From Serratia symbiotica (Periphyllus acericola) (lineage in GTDB: Bacteria > Pseudomonadota > Gammaproteobacteria > Enterobacterales > Enterobacteriaceae), in the NCBI RefSeq assembly GCF_964019515.1, contig NZ_OZ026452.1, positions 1,302,001 to 1,366,000 on the forward strand: a stretch of 64,000 nucleotides of DNA, written 5' to 3'. The notes under the pieces were generated by a model. That model did no database searches. It was given only the letters and a program-made list of their open reading frames with translations, and had not been told where the DNA came from. The position numbers and the translations under genes are program-made. The stretch's first letter is position 1. The number at the start of each line of letters is the position of its first letter. Positions 41,823 to 52,857 of this stretch are shown here, piece after piece.

Positions 41823-42884
41823 GGCGTTGTTGAATAAATCGGATTTGGAATAAAGAGTCCCATGAATGGGCAGCTTTCAGGCAAGGCGTACACTTTCTGG
41901 CATACCGGCGAGCGTCATCTTGTTTAATGCACAGATCATGGCCAGCGCCTCTGCAACTTGCCCATCATAATCTCGCAGCGATAGGTGACCACCAAATAGC
42001 TGTTTTACTCTGTACCTCGCTGTTGCCGCTATCGAACGTCGGTGGTAGCCTGTGATACTTTTCCACCGTGTGTTTTCTCCGGTAACGCGCTGGTTCGCCA
42101 CCGCTTGATTTTGCTCTGCATCGTCTGCCGACCAATAACGGGCTCCGCTGCTGGGCGGTATTAACGCCTTGAGCTTCTTGCCCCTTAACTCATCATCACA
42201 CACTCGCGTATCCTAAGCCCGATCCGCCGAGGCGACTGTGATTTTACGGTACCTCTGGCGGATGAGACCTGGGAAGGCTTCGGTATCGGTGACATTGCTC
42301 AAGGAAAGGTCAGCACAGATGACCTCATGTGTTTCTGTATCTACGGCCAAATGCAGTTTTCGCCAGATCCGCCATTTTTCCTGACCGTGTTTTTTTACCT
42401 TCTACTCGCCTTCACCCAACACGTTGAGCCCGCTAGAGTCGATAACGAGGTGCGCAATTTCACCCGGCGTTGGGGTTTTAAACGGGAAACGGGACATGGC
42501 CGGACTTTGCCCGCTTACTGATGCAGGTGTCGTCCGGGCCGTTCAACGGCACTTTGATCAGTGTGACAATGGAGTCGACGAAGCCCTGGAGGGCGCGAAG
42601 TGTCAGGCCGAAAATCCGTTTCAGCATCAATACGCTGGTGATTGCCATATCGGAATAATGTTGTCGGCGACCACGCAGAGAAGGTTTTACCTCGCAGTAC
42701 CAAGAGTGAAGTGCCGTTTTATCCACCGAGAAAGTGAGTGAACCCCGAGTGATAATGGCGTTATTGTAATCCTTCCAGTTGGTGATGTTGAACTTTTGCT
42801 GGGCCACGGAATGTCGCTATTTTGACAGAAGGAGAGTGATCTGATCCGCGTGCCGGCCAAATGTTCGATTTATTCAACAACGCC
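41823..42884 (-). mobile_element. IS903-type insertion sequence (IS5 family), copy 7
   Basis: The element is 1,062 bp in minus orientation, and both terminal repeats are intact. Outside 9-mers GTCTAAATG and GCATTTGGC differ. It lies 112 bases upstream of map, in the place of the rpsB leader region of E. coli. Confidence 0.93.
41877..42807 (-). pseudogene. IS5-family (IS903 group) transposase, broken, copy 7
   Basis: The GTG start is at 42807. A 7-bp tandem duplication near 42482-42495 shifts the frame after SGHVPF. The shared amber is at 42213-42215. The C-terminal third (41877-42203) is open and ends PESVRLA, with Ala at the catalytic Glu position. Confidence 0.9.
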
Positions 42885-42996
42885 GCATTTGGCAGATAGC
42901 CGGGAAATGAAATTTGGCAGCCCCCAGCCGGGCTGATACAATAAGCCACAGCTTCTTATTTTTTGTCGACGACAACGACACCTGCGGACGAATTTC

Positions 42997-43800
42997 ATGG
43001 TAATTTTAATCAAAACACCTCATGACATCCAAAAAATGCGCGTGGCCGGCCATCTGGCTGCCGAAGTGCTGGAGATCATCGAGCCGAATGTCAAACCTGG
43101 CGTGATCACCGGCGAACTGGATCGTATTTGTCACGCGCACATCACTTACGAGCAGCAGGCCATCTCCGCCTGCCTCGGCTACCATGGCTTCCCGAAATCT
43201 GTGTGTATCTCGGTGAATGAAGTGGTGTGCCATGGCATTCCAAGCGATGACAAAGTGCTGAAAGATGGCGATATCGTCAATATCGATGTGGCGTTGATTA
43301 AAGACGGCTTCCACGGCGATACTTCAAAAATGTTCATCGTCGGCAAACCGACCATCCTGGGCGAGCGCCTGTGTCGTGTCACTCAGGAAAGCCTGTATCT
43401 GGCGCTGAAAATAGTGAAGCCAGGCATCCGCCTGCGCACCTTGGGCCAAGAGATCCAAAAATTTGTCGAAGCCGAAAAATTCTCTGTAGTACGCGAATAC
43501 TGCGGCCACGGCATCGGCGAGAGATTCCACGAAGAGCCGCAGGTGCTGCACTATGATGCCGACGACGCTGGCGTAGTACTGCAAGCAGGCATGGCATTCA
43601 CCATCGAGCCAATGGTCAACGCTGGTGATTACCGCATCCGCATCATGAAAGACGGCTGGACGGTAAAGACAAAGGATCGCAGCTTGTCGGCACAGTATGA
43701 GCATACTATTGTGGTCACGGATAACGGCTGTGAGATAATGACATGGAGCAAAGATGACACCATCCCCAAGATCATTACGCACGAGGTGCAAGCGTTGTAG
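42997..43800 (+). CDS. map: Methionine aminopeptidase type I
   Basis: The 267-residue protein matches E. coli Map with all five metal ligands: the two Asp in VNIDVALIKDGFHGDTSKM, His in YCGHGIG, Glu in FTIEPM and Glu in SAQYEHT. It removes initiator methionine from nascent proteins and is essential. The family is about 264 residues, so the length is normal. Insertion sequence 7 lies 112 bases upstream; a new or shortened promoter must serve the gene. Confidence 0.96.
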   Translation: MVILIKTPHDIQKMRVAGHLAAEVLEIIEPNVKPGVITGELDRICHAHITYEQQAISACLGYHGFPKSVCISVNEVVCHGIPSDDKVLKDGDIVNIDVALIKDGFHGDTSKMFIVGKPTILGERLCRVTQESLYLALKIVKPGIRLRTLGQEIQKFVEAEKFSVVREYCGHGIGERFHEEPQVLHYDADDAGVVLQAGMAFTIEPMVNAGDYRIRIMKDGWTVKTKDRSLSAQYEHTIVVTDNGCEIMTWSKDDTIPKIITHEVQAL

Positions 43801-43826
43801 CTCACCTATCGTAATGCATATATCTT

Positions 43827-43850
43827 AGGTCGGCTTTCGTCGGCCTTTTT
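43827..43850 (+). terminator. Terminator between map and glnD
   Basis: AGGTCGG and TCGGCCT pair (with two G-U pairs) around CTTTCG and are followed by five T. It ends 18 bases before the glnD start. Confidence 0.7.
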
Positions 43851-43868
43851 ATTGATGAGCAGCATATA

Positions 43869-46535
43869 ATGCTTGAAAATTTTCGTCAGCAGGATACCCC
43901 ACTCATCAGGCTGGAGCAGCCTGAAGATCCCAACGCCTATAGCGATGAAGAACTTAATTGCCCCGCATTGAAGCAGCATCTGGAGCAGTTCCAGCAATGG
44001 TTGGCGGCGGCGTTCAACGCTGGCTCCAATGTCGAGAGCCTGATAGCGGCGCGCAGCGACTTTATCGATCGACTGCTGTGCCGCCTGTGGGCTTTCTACG
44101 GCTTTGAAGGGATACGGGAAAGCGCGCTGGTAGCAGTCGGTGGCTATGGCCGTAGAGAGCTGCACCCCCTATCGGATATCGACGTGCTGGTGCTCAGCCA
44201 GCATAGGCTGGATCAACAGCAATCACAGCAGATTGGCGAATTCATTACCCTGCTATGGGATCTCAAGCTGGAGGTGGGTCACAGCGTGCGCACGCTGGAA
44301 GAGTGTTTGTTGGAAGGGCTGGCGGATCTGACAGTGGCAACCAACCTGATTGAATCGCGGATGATCTGCGGCGATGGCGCGCTGTTCCTACAGATGCAAA
44401 AATACATCTTCAGCGACAGCTTCTGGCCCTCGCCCCAATTTTTCCACGCCAAGCTAAACGAGCAGCAGGAACGCCATCAACGCTATCATGGTACCAGCTA
44501 CAACCTGGAACCGGATATCAAGAGCAGCCCAGGTGGCCTACGCGATATCCAAAGCCTACTGTGGGTAGCACGTCGCCACTTCGGCGCTACCTCGCTGGAT
44601 GAAATGGTCAGCTTCGGCTTTCTCACTCAAGCGGAACGCGATGACTTGAACGCTTGCCAAAGCTTTCTATGGCGCATTCGGTTTACATTGCACCTGGTGC
44701 TCCCACGCTACGACAACCGGTTGCTGTTCGATCACCAACTTAACGTTGCGCGCTTGCTGCGTTACGAAGGCAAAGGCAACGAACCGGTCGAACGCATGAT
44801 GAAAGATTTCTACCGCATCACCCGGCGCATCAGCGAGCTGAATCACATGCTGTTGCAGCTGTTTGATGAAGCAATACTAGCACTGGACACCACCGAGAGA
44901 CCACGCCAACTGAATGACGATTTCCAACTGCGCTGCGATCTGATCGACCTGCGTGACGAAACGCTATTCATCCGCCAGCCAGAAGCCATCATACAGATGT
45001 TCTACCTGATGGCATGCAACCGCGAAATCACAGGCATTTATTCCACCACCGTGCGCCAACTGCGCCATGCGCGTCGTAACCTGAAAAAGCCGCTGTGCGC
45101 CATCCCGACAGCACGCGATCTGTTTATGGCTATTCTGCGTCACCCTGGTGCAGTCGCGCGCGCGCTGGTGCCGATGCACCGCCACAGCGTGCTATCAGCT
45201 TATATGCCACAATGGGGAAAAATCGTCGGCCAGATGCAGTTCGATCTGTTCCACGCTTACACTGTCGACGAACATAGCATCCGCGTGATGCAAAAGCTAG
45301 AGAGCTTTGCCGATCCGCAGACGTGCACGCACCATCCGTTGTGCGTAGCGCTGTATCCACGTCTGCCTAACCCGGAACTGCTGCTATTAGCAGCGCTATT
45401 CCACGATATCGCCAAAGGCCGTGGCGGTGATCACTCAATCCTTGGCGCACAGGATGCGCTGGCGTTCTCCGAGCAGCACCGCCTCAATTCTCGCGAGGCG
45501 CAACTGGTGGCCTGGCTGGTGCGCTACCACCTGCTGATGTCGGTCACCGCCCAGCGCCTCGACATTCATGATCCAACGGTGATCCAGCAGTTCAGCACCG
45601 AAGTGCAGAACGAAGCGCATTTGCGCTATCTGGTGTGCCTGACAGTAGCGGATATCTGCGCCACCAACGAAACCCTATGGAATAGCTGGAAGCAGAGCCT
45701 ACTGCACGAGCTGTACTTCGCCACCGAAAAACAGCTACGCCATGGCATGCAGCATAGCCCAGATCTGCGCGAGCGTGTGCGCTACCACCGTTTGCAAGCG
45801 TTAGCGTTGTTGCGCATGGATAATATCGACGAAGAGGCGCTGCACCGCATCTGGAGCCGTTGCCGCGCCGATTATTTCCTGCGCCATTCACCGAGCCAGT
45901 TGGCTTGGCACGCTCGCCACCTGCTGGCACACAACTCAACCCATCCATTAGTGCTGGTCAGCAGCCAGATGACACGCGGTGGCACCGAGATATTTATCTG
46001 GTGCCCGGATCGCGCTTACCTGTTCGCCACAGTGGCCGGTGAGATGGATCGCCGCAACCTGAGCGTGCACGATGCGCAGATCGTCACCAACCGCGATGGC
46101 ATGGCGATGGATACCTTTATCGTGCTGGAGCCGGACGGCAGCCCGCTGGCGCAAGATCGCCACACGGCGATCCTTCACGCGCTATTGCAGGCCATCACCC
46201 AGCAGGAATACCAACCACCAAAGGGGCGACAACCATCACGTAAACTGCGCCATTTCAGCGTACCAACCAAGGTCAGCTTCCTGTCGGCCCACACTGACCA
46301 CTGCAGCTATCTGGAACTGAGCGCGCTCGACCAGCCGGGCCTGCTAGCGCAAGTGGGTGAGGTGTTCACCGATCTCGGTCTATCGCTACACAGCGCACGC
46401 ATTTCCACTATCGGCGAACGGGTCGAAGATTTATTTATTCTGGCTGACAGCGATCGCCGCGCCCTCGATCAGGGAACACGCAGAAAGTTGGAACAACGGT
46501 TGACAGCAGCCCTCAATCCAAACGATAAAATGTGA
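43869..46535 (+). CDS. glnD: Bifunctional uridylyltransferase/uridylyl-removing enzyme GlnD
   Basis: The 888-residue protein (E. coli 890) is complete. It has the nucleotidyltransferase motif [19 protein letters not shown] (about residues 92-110), the HD-domain motif [14 protein letters not shown] (about 510), and two C-terminal ACT domains (around 705 and 815). It senses glutamine and adds or removes UMP on the PII proteins, controlling glutamine synthetase and the Ntr response. Its retention suggests that nitrogen sensing still matters in this genome. map-glnD-dapD order is conserved. Confidence 0.96.
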   Translation: MLENFRQQDTPLIRLEQPEDPNAYSDEELNCPALKQHLEQFQQWLAAAFNAGSNVESLIAARSDFIDRLLCRLWAFYGFEGIRESALVAVGGYGRRELHPLSDIDVLVLSQHRLDQQQSQQIGEFITLLWDLKLEVGHSVRTLEECLLEGLADLTVATNLIESRMICGDGALFLQMQKYIFSDSFWPSPQFFHAKLNEQQERHQRYHGTSYNLEPDIKSSPGGLRDIQSLLWVARRHFGATSLDEMVSFGFLTQAERDDLNACQSFLWRIRFTLHLVLPRYDNRLLFDHQLNVARLLRYEGKGNEPVERMMKDFYRITRRISELNHMLLQLFDEAILALDTTERPRQLNDDFQLRCDLIDLRDETLFIRQPEAIIQMFYLMACNREITGIYSTTVRQLRHARRNLKKPLCAIPTARDLFMAILRHPGAVARALVPMHRHSVLSAYMPQWGKIVGQMQFDLFHAYTVDEHSIRVMQKLESFADPQTCTHHPLCVALYPRLPNPELLLLAALFHDIAKGRGGDHSILGAQDALAFSEQHRLNSREAQLVAWLVRYHLLMSVTAQRLDIHDPTVIQQFSTEVQNEAHLRYLVCLTVADICATNETLWNSWKQSLLHELYFATEKQLRHGMQHSPDLRERVRYHRLQALALLRMDNIDEEALHRIWSRCRADYFLRHSPSQLAWHARHLLAHNSTHPLVLVSSQMTRGGTEIFIWCPDRAYLFATVAGEMDRRNLSVHDAQIVTNRDGMAMDTFIVLEPDGSPLAQDRHTAILHALLQAITQQEYQPPKGRQPSRKLRHFSVPTKVSFLSAHTDHCSYLELSALDQPGLLAQVGEVFTDLGLSLHSARISTIGERVEDLFILADSDRRALDQGTRRKLEQRLTAALNPNDKM

Positions 46536-46692
46536 TATATCCTAAATAATTGAAATTGTATCAAGGTAGCCAGGGCGTAAGTCCCCAAGAGTTGACTCAA
46601 GGTCAGTGACTGGGATGAGCTAATACAGATACAGCTTGAAGTATGACTGGGCAAGTGACTTTTTTACCGACAACATCAGGACAGAGAACAGC

Positions 46693-47517
46693 ATGCAGCA
46701 ATTACAAAACGTTATTGAAAGCGCCTTTGAACGCCGTGCAGAGATGACCCCAGCAAACGTAGATACCGTAACGCGCGAAGCGGTAAACCAGGTGATCGGC
46801 CTGTTTGACAACGGTACCCTGCGCGTTGCCGAGAAGAGAGACGGTCAGTGGATAACACATCAATGGCTGAAAAAGGCTGTGCTACTCTCTTTCCGCATCA
46901 ACTGCAACAAGGTGATGGAGGGCGCGGAAACTCGCTATTACGACAAGGTACCGATGAAGTTCGCTGGCTATGACGAAGCACGCTTCCAGAAAGAGGGGTT
47001 CCGCGTAGTGCCACCAGCCAGCGTGCGCCAAGGGGCATTTATTGCCCGTAACGCCGTACTGATGCCATCTTACGTTAACATCGGTGCCTACGTTGACGAA
47101 GGTACCATGGTCGATACCTGGGCCACCGTCGGTTCATGTGCGCAGATCGGAAAGAACGTTCATCTGTCCGGCGGCGTCGGCATCGGCGGTGTACTGGAGC
47201 CGATACAGGCCAACCCAACCATCATTGAAAATGACTGCTTCATCGGTGCACGTTCCGAAGTGGTTGAGGGCGTGGTGGTGGAAGAAGGCTCGGTGATTTC
47301 TATGGGCGTTTACCTCGGCCAAAGCACCCGCATCTATGACCGCGAAACCGGTAAAGTGCACTACGGCCGCGTACCGGCCGGTTCGGTAGTGGTGTCTGGT
47401 AACCTGCCGTCGAAAGATGGCTCTTACAGCCTATACTGTGCGGTGATCGTCAAGAAAGTTGACGCCAAGACACGCGGTAAAGTCGGCATTAACGAACTAT
47501 TGCGCACCGTCGACTAA
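46693..47517 (+). CDS. dapD: Tetrahydrodipicolinate N-succinyltransferase DapD
   Basis: Started at ATG 46693 the product is 274 residues, the E. coli length ([15 protein letters not shown]). The left-handed parallel beta-helix hexapeptide repeats are visible from [20 protein letters not shown] through [12 protein letters not shown] and [12 protein letters not shown], with the active-site loop [12 protein letters not shown]. It makes N-succinyl-2-amino-6-ketopimelate on the way to diaminopimelate and lysine. A longer upstream open frame is not supported by homology. Confidence 0.96.
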   Translation: MQQLQNVIESAFERRAEMTPANVDTVTREAVNQVIGLFDNGTLRVAEKRDGQWITHQWLKKAVLLSFRINCNKVMEGAETRYYDKVPMKFAGYDEARFQKEGFRVVPPASVRQGAFIARNAVLMPSYVNIGAYVDEGTMVDTWATVGSCAQIGKNVHLSGGVGIGGVLEPIQANPTIIENDCFIGARSEVVEGVVVEEGSVISMGVYLGQSTRIYDRETGKVHYGRVPAGSVVVSGNLPSKDGSYSLYCAVIVKKVDAKTRGKVGINELLRTVD

Positions 47518-47524
47518 AATCGAT

Positions 47525-47554
47525 AATAGTGGGTGATGAACCCACTATTTTTTT
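47525..47554 (+). terminator. Rho-independent terminator after dapD
   Basis: AATAGTGGGT and ACCCACTATT pair perfectly around GATGA and run into a T tract, eight bases after the dapD stop. Confidence 0.85.
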
Positions 47555-47637
47555 GTCTGCTTTTCGTTGACAATCACAGTCTCATGGCATGCTTTGCGCC
47601 ACAATCGCAGTGGTTATCATCTAACAGATAACGCAAT

Positions 47638-48028
47638 ATTTACGATAACTTGAAAAGCTTGGGAACCAATCAACCGGAGGATATCGCACGCTATAGCCTG
47701 CGTCAGGAGGCCAATAACGACATTCTCAAGATTTATTTCCACAAAGATAAAGGCGAGTTCTTTGCCAAAAGCGTGAAGTTCAAATATCCGCGCCAGCGAA
47801 AAACTGTGGTGGCAGATAACGCCGGGCTAGGTTTACAAGGAAAAACACGAAATCAATCCAAACCTACGTTACGTGATCGACGAACTGGATCAACTATGCC
47901 AACGAGATCAAATAGAAATGGAACTGAAACGTAAAATCCTCGATGACCTGCATCATCTAAAAGGCATGGTGTGACAAAAGATTGCCGAAATCAAATCCGA
48001 TCTGGAAAAACTGACTCGTGGTAAATAA
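47638..48028 (+). pseudogene. yaeH: YaeH/DUF3461 protein, frameshifted
   Basis: The frame reads [21 protein letters not shown] and [20 protein letters not shown], then [13 protein letters not shown]. After a frameshift near 47838 it continues [21 protein letters not shown], then a TGA near 47974, then EIKSDLEKLTRGK. This is the whole YaeH family protein of about 128 residues and unknown function. The codon at the usual start position is ATT (47638), and the first alternative is TTG at 47650. Position after dapD is as in E. coli. Confidence 0.88.
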
Positions 48029-48112
48029 TCTCGAGCCAGTTCACCCAGCTCACAAACTTTTACTTTTTAACTTTATTAATTTCAAATGATTGAAAAAAAT
48101 GGATCAATACTC

Positions 48113-48562
48113 CTACTCCAACAGCCACCCCCATTGCTCGACCCACGGGCAGGAAATCACTTCCGGTTCTGGCTGTTGTGTCGCGTCGATTTCCAATATT
48201 TCACCTACGCGGGTCGCCCCTTGTTCCTGTAATAATGCGTCGAACGCGAGCCCGGCCCCGCAGAAATTATCGTAACTGCTGTCGCCCAACGTACTCAGCC
48301 CGTAGCGTAGCTCCGGCTGATAGCCTAACTGGTCGCGGATAGTATGGAACAGCAGTGCAATGCTGTCCGGTAGATCGCCTTGCCCGGTTGTAGAGGTGAT
48401 CACCAGCACATAATACTGGCGGTATAGCTGCCAGGCATCCAACATGCCCTCTTCGAACACTTTTACCTCATGACCTTTCTCATTGAGGATATTTTGCGAC
48501 TCTTTCGCCACCAGCAGCGAATTGCCGTAGACAGTGCCCAAGAAGCTGCCAACCTGAGCCAT
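48113..48562 (-). CDS. yqcA: Flavodoxin-like protein YqcA
   Basis: The 149-residue protein matches YqcA: N-terminal phosphate loop [24 protein letters not shown], and [12 protein letters not shown] for the isoalloxazine site. YqcA is a short-chain flavodoxin of uncertain partner. AAGGAAG precedes the ATG at 48562. In E. coli truC lies between yqcC and yqcA; here only 144 bases separate them and no truC sequence is recognisable. Confidence 0.92.
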   Translation of the reverse strand: MAQVGSFLGTVYGNSLLVAKESQNILNEKGHEVKVFEEGMLDAWQLYRQYYVLVITSTTGQGDLPDSIALLFHTIRDQLGYQPELRYGLSTLGDSSYDNFCGAGLAFDALLQEQGATRVGEILEIDATQQPEPEVISCPWVEQWGWLLE

Positions 48563-48706
48563 CACCCCTACTTCCTTCCTACTGTTGAAAATTGTCAGCT
48601 ATCCTGACTGTTAGCCGCCCTAAACTCAATACCAGCAAACTCAGGAAATACATCTACCCTTAATACATGGCCTCTGCCCATCGACTAAAATCAGCCACCT
48701 GGCTAC

Positions 48707-49039
48707 TTATGGCGCTTTATACAACATGTTGTCTAGGCTTTGCACCACCAACAGCAGCGGCAGGCAATTGGGTTCTCTGTCCTTCAACGCCAGTTCTAAA
48801 TACGGTGTGACAGCGAATTGCGTGGGCAACGGCGCATAGGCTTCCAGCAAAGCATACATACGCGGCAGAAACACCCACTGTAGCCACTCTTCCGCCTGCA
48901 TGCGGTCAACGTAGAAAGGTTCGGTGCTGGCAAATGCCTCAGGCTCCGGAGGAGCGGCCTGCCACAAGGCTAAATCACGCATTGACTGTTCAATCGTCTG
49001 CAAATTGTCGCGAACCTGATTATGTATACTCATCTGCAT
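48707..49039 (-). CDS. yqcC: YqcC, DUF446 protein
   Basis: The 110-residue protein matches YqcC (MQAEEWLQWVFLPRMYALLEAYAPLP, then FAVTPYLELAL). The family function is unknown; it is often linked with the pseudouridine synthase TruC. Two in-frame ATG codons (49039 and 49033) are possible starts. No lesion is seen. csrB lies upstream on the same strand. Confidence 0.88.
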   Translation of the reverse strand: MQMSIHNQVRDNLQTIEQSMRDLALWQAAPPEPEAFASTEPFYVDRMQAEEWLQWVFLPRMYALLEAYAPLPTQFAVTPYLELALKDREPNCLPLLLVVQSLDNMLYKAP

Positions 49040-49179
49040 TCTCGATCTATTTTAATTATAGGTCTAAGCCATATTGCTAACAGCAAAGCGTAGTATCTTA
49101 TAGCCCAAATACTGCCTGGGCCAACGCCACAGTGATAGGCATTTGACTGCACAGATACGTAAAGTTTGAAGTGAGGCAA

Positions 49180-49525
49180 AAAGTTGGGGGCACCGCGTTA
49201 CCAGTGCCCCCTGTTCGCTTTATAGCTATCCCGCTACACTACAGAGTATGCTCCCTGCTCAATCCCTGAAAACTTTTACTGTGGCTCATCCTGGCCGAGT
49301 GATCCTTGCGTTTTCCTATAGCATCATCCTAATGCGGTTCCTCAGTCTTCGTAAACCACCGACAGTACTTTGGCAGCTATCAGTCTCCGTCCTGGAGGTG
49401 TCCTTGATTTCAATCCTGAAACATCCTAAGCATATCCTGACGCCCTCCATCGCTCTTCGCTGAGCGCATTCCTATCTTCATCCTGAAGCTGCATCATCCT
49501 GATGCTTACCAGCTCTATTCCAGCA
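49180..49525 (-). ncRNA. csrB: CsrB regulatory RNA that sequesters CsrA
   Basis: Between yqcC and syd, exactly where csrB lies in E. coli, the minus strand carries about a dozen GGA-containing motifs, many as CAGGAT or TAGGAT (for example near 49500, 49485, 49440, 49425, 49325 and 49285). No reading frame runs through it. It ends in GGGGGCAC ... GTGCCCCC followed by AACTTTTT, a strong terminator at 49183-49213. CsrB titrates the RNA-binding regulator CsrA through such motifs. The 5' end is estimated from the first motif and could be off by about 20 bases. Its usual activator UvrY is a pseudogene here. Confidence 0.85.
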
Positions 49526-49726
49526 AACATAAGATCACCTAATTTCTATATGATCACAAGGGATTGCCCCATGGGACAAGCTAAATTTCACCTAAGTATC
49601 ATCCTAAAAAAAATTAACCCATTGATATAGGTAGCAATAAATCCAACACATAATGCCGACCTGGGAAAATTAAAAGCGATCTCTCACAGATTATGTAAGA
49701 GATCTATAACACGAAAGAAAGCGATT

Positions 49727-50277
49727 CTATTGTTTCCCCAGTGTTAGGCGCAAAGCATCGAGAAAATTTTTCAGCGTTGCCGCCAGCAGCAAACGTTTGT
49801 CACTGCCGATCTGCTCCGACACCACATTACCGCTGCCGTTGCAAAGCAAGACCAGAGTCATTTCGGATTCAGTGGTCGCCAAGAATAGCGTTGGTGACAG
49901 CTTCAGGCATTTTTGGGCTACAAAATGACCGATTAGATTTTCCTGTAGGCGAATAAAGTCGTCCTCACTCCATACTTGTAGCAGACTTAGGCGATGCACA
50001 CCGAATTTAGCGTGTAAGTCTCCCGCGTACTGCTGCGTGTAGGAACACTGAGCATCTGGCTGTAGCCGTAAGCCCAGCGCAGTTTCCACTGTATCTAGCG
50101 TTGCTGCTGGAGTAAAAGGTTGAGGTAGCCACAGCACTTCATCATCGCGGTGCCCCACGATACAGGGTGACGGCACACCAAATAGCGCCTGGCTGGCGCA
50201 TGATCGCGCTCCTGCCGCCACAACTTGACATAGCGTTGGGCGAATCCACGCAGGGCATGCGATACATCATGATCCAT
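49727..50277 (-). pseudogene. syd: Syd, SecY-interacting protein, single frameshift
   Basis: ATG at 50277 opens [23 protein letters not shown]. The homology moves to a second frame near 50190 ([19 protein letters not shown]) and continues without a stop to 49727, including [18 protein letters not shown] and [19 protein letters not shown]. One 1-base deletion is the only lesion I see, so it may be recent or a sequencing error. Syd is a cytoplasmic protein of about 181 residues that binds SecY and removes faulty translocons. Confidence 0.85.
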
Positions 50278-50547
50278 ACTTTTCTCACACAGGTTAGACT
50301 GGGGGATTATTTTACCTATTTACTGAGGGCGCACCAGCGTTGACTTCGTACCTTTACACAGAAACCTGGTAACCAACAGTGCGAAGCATTGCTCAACAAC
50401 TGAGCTAACGAATAGTTAGTGTTGGTAAAAGTTCAGAGGCAGCGGTAATGTTGAATGCAGGAGTACCAGAGCATCAACCCTAACGAAATGCTATTCTGCT
50501 ATCGCATGGACTACTACTGCCACGTACTGGGTGAAAAAGGAGTAACA

Positions 50548-51912
50548 TTGATTACACACATCAGACCGCTTGGCTCTATGGATTTGTTGTCGCAGTTGGA
50601 AGTAGACATGCTGAAGCGTACCGCCAGCAGCAACCTGTACCGCTTGTTCCGCAACTGTTTGCTGGCCGTATTGAATTCCGGGAGCCAGACTGACAACAGT
50701 AAACAGCTCCTGTCCCGCTATGAAACCTTTGATATCAATGTACTAAGCCAAGAACGCGGAGTAAAAGTAGAACTGGTCAACCCGCCAGAAGAAGCCTTTG
50801 TCGATGGCCGTATTATCCGCTCACTACAGGCTAACCTATTCACCGTGCTGCGCGACATCCTGTTCGTATACGGTCAAATCGCCAGCGTTGGGCATTCTCA
50901 GTACCTGAATCTGGAAAACCCGGCTCTTATCACCAACTTGGTATTCTCCATTCTGCGCAATGCACACACGCTACATCTGGATGAAGATCCCAATATGGTA
51001 GTGTGTTGGGGCGTCCATTCGATCAACAAGAATAAATACCTCTACGCACGTAAGGTCGGCAGCCAACTGGGTTTGCGCGAGTTGAATATCTGTACCGGCT
51101 GCGGGCCGGGCGCTATGGAAGCACCGATGAAAGGTGCGGCGGTGGGGCATGCGCAACAGCGCTACCGTAACAGCCGCTTTATCGGCATAACCGAACCTTC
51201 GATCATTGCGGCCGAGCCACCTAACCCGTTGCTAAACGAATTGGTGATCATGCCAGATATCGAAAAACGCCTGGAAGCCTTCGTGCGTATAGCCCACGGC
51301 ATCATCATCTTCCCAGGCGGTGTCGGCACTGCCTAAGAGCTACTATATCTGCTGGGGATACTGATAAACCCTGAGAACAACGAGCAGGTGTTGCCGCTGA
51401 TCCTTACCGGGCCGAAAGAGAGCACCGACTACTTCCGCGTGTTGGATGCGTTCATCATGAACACCTTGGGAGACGAAGCACGCCAGCACTACAGCATCAT
51501 TATTGATGACCCAGTAGAAGTCGCGCTGCAAATGAAGGAAGCCATGCCATTGGTGAAGGAAAACCGCCGCAACACTGGCGATGCTTACAGCTTTAACTGG
51601 TCGATCCGCATTGCACCTGATTTGCAGTTACCCTTCGAGCCGACCCATGAAAACATGGCGCACCTTAACCTGTCTCAGAACCAACCCGCTAAACAGTTGA
51701 CCGCCGCGCTGCGCCGCGCATTCTCTGGCATCGTAGCTGGCAACGTAAAGGAAAAGGGCATCCAGGCCATTGAACAGTTCGGACCTTACAAACTGCACGG
51801 TGAACCACAGGTGATGAAATACATGGACAGCCTGTTGCAAAGTTTTATCACCCAGCAGCGCATGAAACTACCGGACAGTGCCTATGTGCCCTGCTATGAA
51901 ATCATAGCCTAA
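50548..51912 (+). pseudogene. ppnN: PpnN (YgdH) nucleotide 5'-monophosphate nucleosidase, single nonsense codon
   Basis: The start is TTG at 50548 ([17 protein letters not shown]), as in E. coli, with AAAGGAG five bases upstream. All 454 codons align with the family except TAA at 51334-51336, which replaces the first Glu in the LOG-family signature PGGVGTAEE. The downstream part ([27 protein letters not shown] to the end YVPCYEIIA) is clean. PpnN cleaves purine and pyrimidine monophosphates and is regulated by (p)ppGpp. A truncated 262-residue product would lack part of the active site. With a single G-to-T type change this is either a young pseudogene or an error. Confidence 0.88.
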
Positions 51913-52059
51913 CCCGTGATTTTTTGACTTTGTTACCTTTGCCACCCTATGCATTGCAAGTTGCAGCTAAAAACCTGTGTAGGGCTGACGCCAAAGGCAT
52001 CAAGCTCCTGGAAATGGGGCAAAAATAAGACAACGCTATAGCCTGAAAGGCGATGAGAC

Positions 52060-52841
52060 ATGCTTATACACCTATTGATTATTGACGCTCTTAACCTGAT
52101 TCGCATCATCCACGCTGTGCAGGGTTCACCCTGCATCCACGCTTGCCGATTCGCTCTGCAACAGCTTATCCAGCACAGTTGGCCAACGCACGCGTTAGCC
52201 GTGTTCGATGAAGATGACCGTAGTACAAGCTGGCGGCACCAAATCCTACCCAATTACAAGGCTGGGCGCTCACCGATGCCGGAAAACCTGCGGCAGGAAA
52301 TGCCGCAACTGCAACAGGAGTTCGCCGAGCTGGGCGTTGCCAGTTGGCATTCTCCAGGCAACGAAGCGGACGATTTAGCGGCCACACTGACGGCAAAAAT
52401 CGCCAGTGGCGGCCATCAGGTCACGATTATCTCCACCGATAAAGGCTATTGCCAGTTGCTGGCTCCGAGCGTGCAGATCCGTGATTATTTTCAGAAACGT
52501 TGGCTGGACATGCCCCGTTTGTGCAACAAGCACCAATGGCATGGCTTCCTTAATTTGGTGTGACGCCGCAGCAACTACTGGACTATTGGGGGGTGGCGGG
52601 GATCAGCAGCAGCAAGATCCGCGGCGTGGCTGGCATTGGACCGAAAACAGCGGTGTTACTGTTGCAGCAGATGGGAAGTCTGGACTAATTGTATCGACAA
52701 TTACAGCAGGTGCCGGAGAAATGGCGCAGCAAGCTCCAGCAACACCGCGAACTGGCTTATATCAGCAAACGAGTAGCAACATTGAACACCGACCTGACAC
52801 TAGACGGTAACTTGCAGCAACTGCGTTTGCCGATACATTGA
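52060..52841 (+). pseudogene. xni: Xni (YgdG/ExoIX) flap endonuclease-like protein, decayed
   Basis: The first 165 codons match Xni ([71 protein letters not shown] [12 protein letters not shown]). A frameshift near 52535 then moves the helix-3-turn-helix region ([24 protein letters not shown]) to another frame, which also meets TAA at about 52687. The tail ends GNLQQLRLPIH at 52841. Xni relates to the 5' nuclease domain of DNA polymerase I. Confidence 0.88.
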
Positions 52842-52857
52842 GGGCGTTACCCCATAA

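Noticed and set aside
42885..42996. Possible t44/rpsB leader RNA upstream of map
   Set aside because: The position is right for E. coli, but insertion sequence 7 leaves only 112 bases and I could not match the RNA with confidence.
49240..49525. Many short repeats of the type ATCCTGA/ATCCTAA, at first sight a repeat array
   Set aside because: They are irregularly spaced, and on the minus strand are CsrA-binding GGA motifs inside csrB; there is no constant repeat-spacer pattern of a CRISPR array.
50455..50547. N-terminal extension of ppnN
   Set aside because: The frame is open upstream, but the TTG at 50548 has a strong ribosome binding site and is the family start; the extension matches nothing.
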